Source of the DNA: Culex pipiens pallens
Taxonomy: Eukaryota; Arthropoda; Insecta; Diptera; Culicidae
Direction of reading: 5' to 3'
NCBI RefSeq assembly: GCF_016801865.2
Contig: NC_068938.1
Location: 29,958,240 to 30,022,239 of the forward strand
Length of the DNA: 64,000 nucleotides
Shown here: positions 56,538 through 64,000 of the stretch, one piece after another
How the letters are laid out: each line of letters opens with the position of its first letter
How positions within the stretch are numbered: position 1 is the stretch's first letter
Notes under the pieces: generated by a model
Told to the model about the DNA's origin: nothing
Database searches by the model: none
What the model saw: the letters and a program-made list of their open reading frames with translations, nothing else
Made by a program: the position numbers and the translations under genes

Positions 56538-57118
56538 AACAAAATCAACAGAATCAACAAAATCAACAAAATCAACAAAATCAACAAAATCAACTAAATC
56601 AACTAAATCAACTAAATCAACTAAATCAACTAAATCAACTAAATCAACTAAATCAACTAAATCAACTAAATCAACTAAATCAACAAAATCAACAAAATCA
56701 ACAAAATCAACAAAATCAACAAAATCAACAAAATCAACAAAATCAACAAAATCAACAAAATCAACAAAATCAACAAAATCAACAAAATCAACAAAATCAA
56801 CAAAATCAACAAAATCAACAAAATCAACAAAATCAACAAAATCAACAAAATCAACAAAATCAACAAAATCAACAAAATCAACAAAATCAACAAAATCAAC
56901 AAAATCAACAAAATCAACAAAATCAACAAAATCAACAAAATCAACAAAATCAACAAAATCAACAAAATCAACAAAATCAACAAAATCAACAAAATCAACA
57001 AAATCAACAAAATCAAAAAAATCAACAAAATCAACAAAATCAACAAAATCAACAAAATCAACAAAATCAACAAAATCAACAAAATCAACAAAATCAACAA
57101 AATCAACAAATCAACAAC
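56538..57118. repeat. (AAAATCAAC)n nonamer array
   Basis: The nine-base unit repeats about 64 times. A run of ten TAAATCAAC variant units lies at about 56594-56684, and one AAAATCAAA variant occurs near 57012. It abuts the heptamer array with only ACAGAACAAAATCAACAG as transition. The minus and plus frames through it are artefacts of the period of nine. Confidence 0.97.
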
Positions 57119-57290
57119 AAATAAAAAAACAACAAAATCAACAAAAAAAAAAAAAACTGTGTTCAACAGGAATTACGAAATATTTTTCACTTTATTTTAT
57201 AAATTTAATATTTAGTTCAGCTATGGCTCAGCTAGAAAACGTACGCGTGCCTGAATCGCAGATTATATTTTAGAGGTAGAATTTCTCTTC
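57119..57290. other. A-rich edge and spacer
   Basis: The nonamer array decays into A-rich sequence to about 57156, followed by ordinary AT-rich DNA. Confidence 0.5.
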
Positions 57291-58263
57291 CTAAGCTCCT
57301 AACAATACGTTTACCTCATAGCTTTCTTTTCCGTACAAAACACCGATAATATGTTCCGTTCCAAATTCCCGTGAAACCGACGTTGCTTCAGCCATGAGCA
57401 GCCTTAATAGTATCATTTTTCGTGCTGACTTTTTTTCCTGCTTCCCCCTGGTTTTTTTCCCAGGGAGGTGGAAAAATAAACGGCCCAGGAAAGCACGCAC
57501 GAGCGCGCTTAAATTGATAATGCGATCAAGGTGTGGCAGCATGTGTGTGTGCGCACATCGGTATTTCCCGTTATTTCTAAAGCAAAATCCTAAGGTTTAA
57601 ATCTTCAAGATTAGACGGAGACGTTTTATGTTTTTCCAGCGTGGTTGGGGAAAAGTCCTTTTCACCTTATTCCTGGGAGTGTCATGTGGGTGGAGGTTGG
57701 GTAGAGCAGATAAAGTGCCCCGACCAAATCTTGAGCTATATATTTCGTTTCGGTTTCGAACCATTACACACACACGCACACAAACACTAACAAGTACACA
57801 TTTAAGACTTCCTTGGCCGTGGGCTCCTCTTGGGACAGGATGAGCAAGTTTTCCCCTCCCCTGAGGAGTCGCACAGTAGTTTATATCGTCTGGGGCCCTG
57901 AGGGTAATCGGGCCCCAAAGACACAACCGGGTTTGTAGTGCAGATGAAACATTAATGAACTTATTTTGTGCAATTTATCTCCGGGTTTAGGGACCCCTCC
58001 GCAGGTGCAAAGGTGGCTCATAAAGTGGTGTTTAAGTTTTGGTTGGGTTGGGGTCCGACAGAGGTCGAGTTGCTATAAATTAAGATGAAAACAAAGTGCA
58101 ACTATCTTGAGAAATCGTTTTCTGGTTTAATCGTTTAGGAATATGAGGATAATATTTACATCCAAAAGGTTAACCTTTGTTTGGAGATTCTCATGTAAAT
58201 ATATTTATTAATTATTTTGAAACAAGCCCAAACATGCTAAATATGATTATCAATGCAGAAAAA
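57291..58263. other. Higher-GC single-copy island
   Basis: No copies in the window. Short frames on both strands (57291-57542, 57394-57600, 57597-57926) overlap and have no domain. A CA-rich stretch lies at 57764-57784. Confidence 0.35.
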
Positions 58264-59548
58264 TCCCAATCCCAATCCCAATCCCAATCCCAATCCCAAT
58301 CCCAATCCCAATCCCAATCCCAATCCCAATCCCAATCCCAATCCCAATCCCAATCCCAATCCCAATCCCAATCCCAATCCCAATCCCAATCCCAATCCCA
58401 ATCCCAATCCCAATCCCAATCCCAATCCCAATCCCAATCCCAATCCCAATCCCAATCCCAATCCCAATCCCAATCCCAATCCCAATCCCAATCCCAATCC
58501 CAATCCCAATCCCAATCCCAATCCCAATCCCAATCCCAATCCCAATCCCAATCCCAATCCCAATCCCAATCCCAATCCCAATCCCAATCCCAATCCCAAT
58601 CCCAATCCCAATCCCAATCCCAATCCCAATCCCAATCCCAATCCCAATCCCAATCCCAATCCCAATCCCAATCCCAATCCCAATCCCAATCCCAATCCCA
58701 ATCCCAATCCCAATCCCAATCCCAATCCCAATCCCAATCCCAATCCCAATCCCAATCCCAATCCCAATCCCAATCCCAATCCCAATCCCAATCCCAATCC
58801 CAATCCCAATCCCAATCCCAATCCCAATCCCAATCCCAATCCCAATCCCAATCCCAATCCCAATCCCAATCCCAATCCCAATCCCAATCCCAATCCCAAT
58901 CCCAATCCCAATCCCAATCCCAATCCCAATCCCAATCCCAATCCCAATCCCAATCCCAATCCCAATCCCAATCCCAATCCCAATCCCAATCCCAATCCCA
59001 ATCCCAATCCCAATCCCAATCCCAATCCCAATCCCAATCCCAATCCCAATCCCAATCCCAATCCCAATCCCAATCCCAATCCCAATCCCAATCCCAATCC
59101 CAATCCCAATCCCAATCCCAATCCCAATCCCAATCCCAATCCCAATCCCAATCCCAATCCCAATCCCAATCCCAATCCCAATCCCAATCCCAATCCCAAT
59201 CCCAATCCCAATCCCAATCCCAATCCCAATCCCAATCCCAATCCCAATCCCAATCCCAATCCCAATCCCAATCCCAATCCCAATCCCAATCCCAATCCCA
59301 ATCCCAATCCCAATCCCAATCCCAATCCCAATCCCAATCCCAATCCCAATCCCAATCCCAATCCCAATCCCAATCCCAATCCCAATCCCAATCCCAATCC
59401 CAATCCCAATCCCAATCCCAATCCCAATCCCAATCCCAATCCCAATCCCAATCCCAATCCCAATCCCAATCCCAATCCCAATCCCAATCCCAATCCCAAT
59501 CCCAATCCCAATCCCAATCCCAATCCCAATCCCAATCCCATTCCCAAT
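58264..59548. repeat. (CCCAAT)n hexamer array, about 1.28 kb
   Basis: The hexamer repeats about 213 times without a single visible error from 58264 to 59540; the last unit reads TTCCCAAT. The complementary strand is (GGGATT)n, a permutation one base away from TTAGGG, with G triplets every three bases. All frames are open, which explains the NP, SQ, GL and GI dipeptide frames; none is a gene. Confidence 0.98.
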
Positions 59549-60780
59549 ATGAGCCATTAAAATCTATATTTTTAATTTTTATGTTGAATTTTAATGTAAG
59601 GATATATTTTCCTTTTGAAACATTTCATTTTCATAGCAAAATAATGACAAACAAGACTTGTTTGAAAAAACATTTATGAACTTTTATTTTTATAATGAGT
59701 TTTATTGATGACTTCAATCATGTGATTAAATTTAATATTGTATGTATTTAGAAGTTTAACCTTACTGAAAATGTGTATTTTATAACTTACAATACCGCAA
59801 AAAGAATATGCCAAATTCAATTTCGAAATAAACCCCTCAGAACACATTACCACAACCTGTGTCACCGGTAATTGACCATCGTAGTCCTTCCGTCTTCATC
59901 AAATTATCTATCCTTTTCCTTCATTTGTCATCACCTTCCGGACAGTCACAACCATTTTATATTGTTTCTCGAGCACACACAAACACACACGTCACATATC
60001 CAGGATTCCAAAATTCCCTTCATTTTTCCTTGGCCAGAACAATACACCTTTCTGTCTGGCTGTATATTGACATAGGGCAGGACATTCTGAAAGGACGATC
60101 ATCCCAAATACCTTTTAGCCAAAGGGACGAAAATGAACATTTAGCACTTCCTCGAATTGCTGGCATCCTTCATTCCTCCGGGAAAATTGCTGGAAAATGT
60201 GACATCTTCCTTCTGCCTTCTCCCCTTTCCGCTCTACTCTTTTGTCTGTCTGTGTAAAGTTTTCCCCGAAATAGCACAACTCGCACACATATAACCACAT
60301 TTACACAGTCTTCAAATCAAAGAAAAATTCCTTCAGGCAAATAAAAAAGAAAATAATAAAAAAAACATTTGCTGCGAAGAAGCTGGGGGGCATTCAGCCA
60401 AAACGGAGCAAAAACATCGAAACTTTTCCCGTTTTAGCTTTTCATTTGTCTGGACCCTAATTGAACATATTTGCCGTGGCGCCGGGCGTTTTATAGTGCA
60501 CGACGACGACGACGACTTCGACAATGGACAAGGACCATTCTTCCTTTGCTTCCGCTTTTTTTTTCCTGGCAAAAGTGTTAAAACGCTTATCAGGTGGAAA
60601 GTACTTTTCCGGTGACCTGCTGCTTTAGCCGAAATCGTCCGGAACTGGGTTGACTGCAGGGTGGGGAGGGAAGAAAAGAAGAAGTTTCCCCCACCCGAAG
60701 AAGGTCAGGTGGACAAAAGCTTTTTCCTGCTCGATGGGTGTACTGTGCACATGGTACTTGGCCACGTTTTAACGGAGGAC
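59549..60780. other. AT-rich then higher-GC single-copy segment
   Basis: 59549-59850 is AT-rich. 59850-60780 is richer in GC and holds overlapping short frames (plus 59859-60257; minus 60115-60300 and 60333-60572) without domains. A (CGA)n run lies at 60501-60515. Confidence 0.35.
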
Positions 60781-60789
60781 ACCATGAAA

Positions 60790-61584
60790 AATGTCTTCAC
60801 TTGTTGTCTTGAGCTTGATGTCTTCACTTGGTGTCTTCACTGTCTTTAACTTGGTGTCTTCACTTGGCGTCATTACTGGTCGACTTTACTTGGTGTCTTC
60901 ACTGTCTTTAACTTGGTAATTTTGCCTGGCGACATCACTTGGTGACTTCACCTGGCGTCTTCACTTGGCGACATCACTTAGTGATTTCACATGGCGGCTT
61001 TACCTGGTGTCTTCACTTGGTGTCTTCTCTTGGTGTCTTCACTTGGTGTCTTCACTTGGTGTCTTCACTGTCTTTAACTTGGTGTCTTCACTCACTGTCT
61101 TTAACTTGGTGTCTTCACTTGGTGACTTTACTTGGTGTCTTCACTTATTGTCTTTAACTTGGTGTCTTCACTTGGTGTCTTCACTTCTTTAACTTGGTGT
61201 CTTCACTCACTGTCTTTAACTTGGTGTCTTCACTCACTGTCTTTAACTTGGTATCTTAACTTGGTGACTTTACCTGGTGTCTTCACTTGGTGTCTTCACT
61301 TGGTGTCTTCTCTTGGTGTCTTCACTTCTTTAACTTGGTGTCTTCACTCACTGTCTTTAACTTGGTATCTTAACTTGGTGACTTTACCTGGTGTCTTCAC
61401 TTGGTGTCTTCACTTGGTGTCTTCTCTTGGTGTCTTCACTTGGTGACTTCACCTGGCGTCTTCACTTGGCGACATCACTTGGTGATTTCACTTGACGACT
61501 TTACCTGGTGTCTTCACTTGGTGTCTTCTCTTGGTGTCTTCACTTGGTGTCTTCACTTGGTGTCTTCACTTGGTGTCTTCACTT

Positions 61585-61586
<2 letters not shown>
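60790..61586. repeat. 13-bp minisatellite, left block
   Basis: The unit TTGGTGTCTTCAC and variants (TTGGTGACTTTAC, TTGGCGACATCAC, TGTCTTTAAC-containing units) fill the block. Because 13 is not divisible by three, all three plus frames read similar LVSSLGVFTWCLH peptides; these are artefacts. Confidence 0.95.
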
Positions 61587-61631
<45 letters not shown>

Positions 61632-61652
61632 GGTCGGAATCTGCTACCAGAC

Positions 61653-61714
61653 ACCTGAGAATTCATTTCTCAGGTAGTGTGGGGTTGGGAAATCAAAAAA
61701 AGATTTCCCGACCC
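61653..61714 (-). other. Two adjacent stem-loops next to the poly(A) tail
   Basis: ACCTGAGAA pairs with TTCTCAGGT around a five-base loop. GGGTTGGGAAATC pairs with GATTTCCCGACCC around a loop of seven A, with one G-T pair. On the minus strand they would form the 3' end of the retroelement RNA, where some LINEs and SINEs carry the reverse transcriptase recognition hairpin. Confidence 0.8.
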
Positions 61715-61938
61715 ACTAAACCAGTCCTTGAACGCCGTGCCCTTTTCCCCCCGGGACCACCTTTCGGTATAACTTCGGGGGGAGGCGTTGCATTTTCTGC
61801 ACTAGTCTACTTACAGGATCCATGCCGGGTACTAGAACCATTTCCTGTTCCACATACATATGAGTCCATGCGAGGGTTTAACCGCGCCCAAGAATCGCGT
61901 TGCTTTTGATCGGCTAGTCATATGCAGCCCTCTCCTTG

Positions 61939-62111
61939 GACCATCGAGACGTGTACCGATTTGGTAGAGCCGACCGTCATAACGTGCTCTCCTTCACAAC
62001 CACACTCGTGGGTTCTCGACTCCTGTGACCATCGAGACGTGTACCGATTTGGTAGAGCCGACCATCATAACGTGCTCTCCTTCACAGCCACACTCGTGGT
62101 TTTTCGACTAG
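61939..62111. repeat. 88-bp direct duplication in the retroelement
   Basis: GACCATCGAGACGTGTACCG begins both units (61939 and 62027). They also share TTTGGTAGAGCCGACC and AACGTGCTCTCCTTCACA. The units differ by only a few bases. Short tandem units at the 5' end of a retroelement often belong to its promoter region. Confidence 0.9.
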
Positions 62112-62122
62112 GCTCCTAGTCG
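62105..62122. repeat. Short perfect palindrome
   Basis: CGACTAGG and CCTAGTCG flank a two-base centre inside the retroelement. Confidence 0.7.
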
Positions 62123-62164
62123 TTCCTCCTCTGATCGTCTCTCCATTTCCGCTGGAGAGCCGAA

Positions 62165-63812
62165 GTCTTCACTTGGTGTCTTCACTTATTTAACTTGGTG
62201 TCTTCACTCACTGTCTTTAACTTGGTGTCTTCACTTGGTGACTTTACTTGGTGTCTTCACTTATTGTCTTTAACTTGATGTCTTCACTTGGTGTCTTCAC
62301 TTGGTGTCTTCACTTGGTGTCTTCACTTGGTGTCTTCACTTATTTAACTTGGTGTCTTCACTCACTGTCTTTAACTTGGTGTCTTCACTTGGTGACTTTA
62401 CTTGGTGTCTTCACTTATTGTCTTTAACTTGATGTCTTCACTTGGTGTCTTCTCTTGGTGTCTTCACTTGGTGTCTTCACTTGGTGTCTTCACTTGGTGT
62501 CTTCACTTATTTAACTTGGTGTCTTCACTCACTGTCTTTAACTTGGTGTTATAACTTGGTGACTTTACTTGGTGTCTTCACTTATTGTCTTTAACTTGAT
62601 ATCTTCACTTGGTGTCTTCACTTCTTTAACTTGGTGTCTTCACTCACTGTCTTTAACTTGGTGTCTTCACTTGGTGACTCTACTTGGTGTCTTTACTTGG
62701 TGACTCTACTTGGTGTCTTCACTTATTGTTTTTAACTTGGTGTCTTCTCTTGGTGTCTTTATTTGGTGTCTTTAATTTGTGTTCACTTGGTGTCTTCACT
62801 TTGTGTCTTTAATTGGTGTCTTCACTTGGCGTCATTACTGGTCGACTTTACTTGGTGTCTTCACTTGGTGACATCACTTGGTGATTTCACTTGACGACTT
62901 TACCTGGTGTCTTCACTTGGTGTCTTCACTTATTTAACTTGGTGTCTTCACTCACTGTCTTCAATTTGGTGTCTTCACTTGGTGACTTTACTTGGTGTCT
63001 TCACTTATTGTCTTTAACTTGATGTCTTCACTTGGTGTCTTCTCTTGGTGTCTTCACTTGGTGTCTTCACTTGGTGTCTTCACTTGGTGTCTTCACTTGG
63101 TGTCTTCACTTGGTGTCTTCACTTGGTGTCTTCACTTATTTAACTTGGTGTCTTCACTCACTGTCTTTAACTTGGTGTCTTCACTTGGTGACTTTACTTG
63201 GTGTCTTCACTTATTGTCTTTAACTTGATGTCTTCACTTGGTGTCTTCTCTTGGTGTCTTCACTTGGTGTCTTCACTTATTTAACTTGGTGTCTTCACTC
63301 ACTGTCTTTAACTTGGTGTTTTAACTTGGTGACTTTACTTGGTGTCTTCACTTATTGTCTTTAACTTGATATCTTCACTTGGTGTCTTCACTTCTTTAAC
63401 TTGGTGTCTTCACTCACTGTCTTTAACTTGGTGTCTTCACTTGGTGACTCTACTTGGTGTCTTTACTTGGTGACTCTACTTGGTGTCTTCACTTATTGTT
63501 TTTAACTTGGTGTCTTCTCTTGGTGTCTTCATTTGGTGTCTTCACTTGGTGTCTTCACTCACTGTCTTTAACTTGGTGTCTTATCTTGGTAACTTTACTT
63601 GGTGTCTTCACTTATTGTCTTTAACTTGGTGTCTTCACTTGGTGTCTTCTCTTGGTGTCTTCACTTTGTGTCTTTAATTTGTGTTCACTTGGTGTCTTCA
63701 CTTTGTGTCTTTAATTGGTGTCTTCACTTGGCGTCATTACTGGTCGACTTTACTTGGTGTCTTCACTTGGTGACTTTACTAGGTGTCTTTAATTGGTGTC
63801 TTCACTTATTGT
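62165..63812. repeat. 13-bp minisatellite, right block with higher-order units
   Basis: The same TTGGTGTCTTCAC family resumes after the retroelement. Larger blocks recur: a segment from TTAACTTGATATCTTCAC at 62591 is repeated at 63361 (offset 770), and TTTAATTTGTGTTCACTTGG at 62771 recurs at 63673 (offset 902). The block TCACTCACTGTCTTTAAC recurs throughout. This is higher-order amplification on top of the 13-mer. Confidence 0.93.
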
Positions 63813-64000
63813 CTAAAAACTGACACCTGACTGACTTTTTTTCACTGTCCCCCATGATGGCTTCAATTACTGCTTTCCAAACCCAGTCATTTTTTCGCAT
63901 CATTTCGGAACCACTATCGGGAGGATCGTCCCGAAATAGAGCATCCTCTCTGTTCATCCTTTCCTTCAGGGGGTTAGTAAGGTTAAGAGCCACCTTTGTC
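63802..64000 (-). CDS. Partial coding segment, unknown protein, runs off the window edge
   Basis: The minus-strand frame is open from the window edge to a stop at 63802. It includes LTNPLKERMNREDALF and RKNDWVWKAVIEAIMGDSEK, a mixed-charge, tryptophan-containing composition unlike the repeat-derived frames around it. No family was recognised. On the minus strand a plausible splice donor, CAG followed by GTGTCA, lies near 63817, so the true exon may end there and the last residues before the stop may be intronic. If so, an intron of this gene would extend left into the minisatellite. Alternatives are a transposon-encoded fragment or a chance frame. There is no usable start codon inside the window: the first codons merely continue from outside. 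Confidence 0.4.
   Translation of the reverse strand, partial: TKVALNLTNPLKERMNREDALFRDDPPDSGSEMMRKNDWVWKAVIEAIMGDSEKKSVRCQFLDNK

Larger units (their letters stand above)
61587..62164 (-). mobile_element. Minus-strand retroelement inserted in the minisatellite
   Basis: A run of 41 T (61587-61627) is the poly(A) tail on the minus strand. GTCTTCACTTGG lies on both sides (61575-61586 and 62165-62176), consistent with a target duplication, although the host repeat makes this ambiguous. Just upstream of the tail in RNA sense are two stem-loops (61653-61675 and 61682-61714). The 5' half contains an 88-bp tandem duplication (61939-62026 and 62027-62111). It is 578 bp with no reverse transcriptase, so it is a SINE or a deletion-derived non-autonomous LINE. 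Confidence 0.82.

Noticed and set aside
54582..57166. Very long frames (over 600 codons) on both strands, rich in KQKTKN, FCFLFFVF, NQQ or LLI
   Set aside because: They are translations of pure (CAAAAAA)n and (AAAATCAAC)n arrays, open in every frame on both strands.
58264..59548. Telomere
   Set aside because: The motif is CCCAAT/GGGATT rather than TTAGG, it is flanked by single-copy DNA on both sides, and Diptera do not use telomerase repeats.
58177..59679. Dipeptide proteins (NP, SQ, GL and GI repeats), including an NPNP pattern that recalls repeat antigens
   Set aside because: The DNA is an error-free hexamer; all frames are open by construction and no unique domain is attached.
60939..63823. 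LVSSLGVFTWCLH repeat proteins
   Set aside because: The 13-bp unit shifts frame each time and gives the same peptide in all three frames.

Overview
The window is nuclear DNA from an insect, most likely a mosquito (Culicidae). I estimate roughly two thirds A+T by eye. The evidence is a fragment of a Juan-like (Jockey clade) reverse transcriptase at 47.5-48.2 kb, several tRNA-derived SINEs, and many short inverted-repeat elements of a style typical of Culex, Aedes and Anopheles. A culicine such as Culex or Aedes fits best, but the genus is inferred, not proven. No complete host gene could be supported. The only host-like coding stretch is a short open segment on the minus strand at the right edge (63.8-64.0 kb), so most of the window reads as intergenic or intronic DNA.

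Layout. 0-8 kb: half of a palindromic element, a 1.9 kb inverted-repeat element filled with nine 164-bp satellite units, two MITEs, and a palindromic element (B1) split by another repeat. 9-24 kb: AT-rich spacers alternate with higher-GC single-copy islands and three tandem arrays (290 bp, 142 bp and about 120 bp units); palindromic family C has one full and two partial copies. 24.6-29.1 kb: a four-level nest of palindromic and hAT-like elements. 30-37 kb: a second nest (32.3-34.2 kb), a dimeric SINE with an 11-bp target duplication, and small MITEs. 37-51 kb: palindrome D2, a Juan 3' tail interrupted by a TA-flanked pogo-like element that itself holds a palindrome, palindrome B2, the Juan reverse transcriptase fragment, and palindrome F carrying a minus-strand SINE with a 22-bp target duplication. 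51-54.6 kb and 57.2-58.2 kb: single-copy islands. 54.6-59.5 kb: three very long simple arrays, (CAAAAAA)n, (AAAATCAAC)n and (CCCAAT)n. 60.8-63.8 kb: a 13-bp minisatellite interrupted by a minus-strand retroelement whose RNA would carry two 3' stem-loops.

The most informative content is structural. At least five families of kilobase-scale inverted repeats are nested inside one another, with readable target-site duplications (8 bp for hAT-like copies, TA for the pogo-like copy, 4 bp for two palindromic families). For two hAT-like insertions the unoccupied target can be read in a paralogous arm inside the same window. Transcription through the palindromes would give long hairpin RNAs, a natural entry point for the mosquito small-RNA pathways; that last step is inference. 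Boundaries were read by eye and may be off by a few bases.
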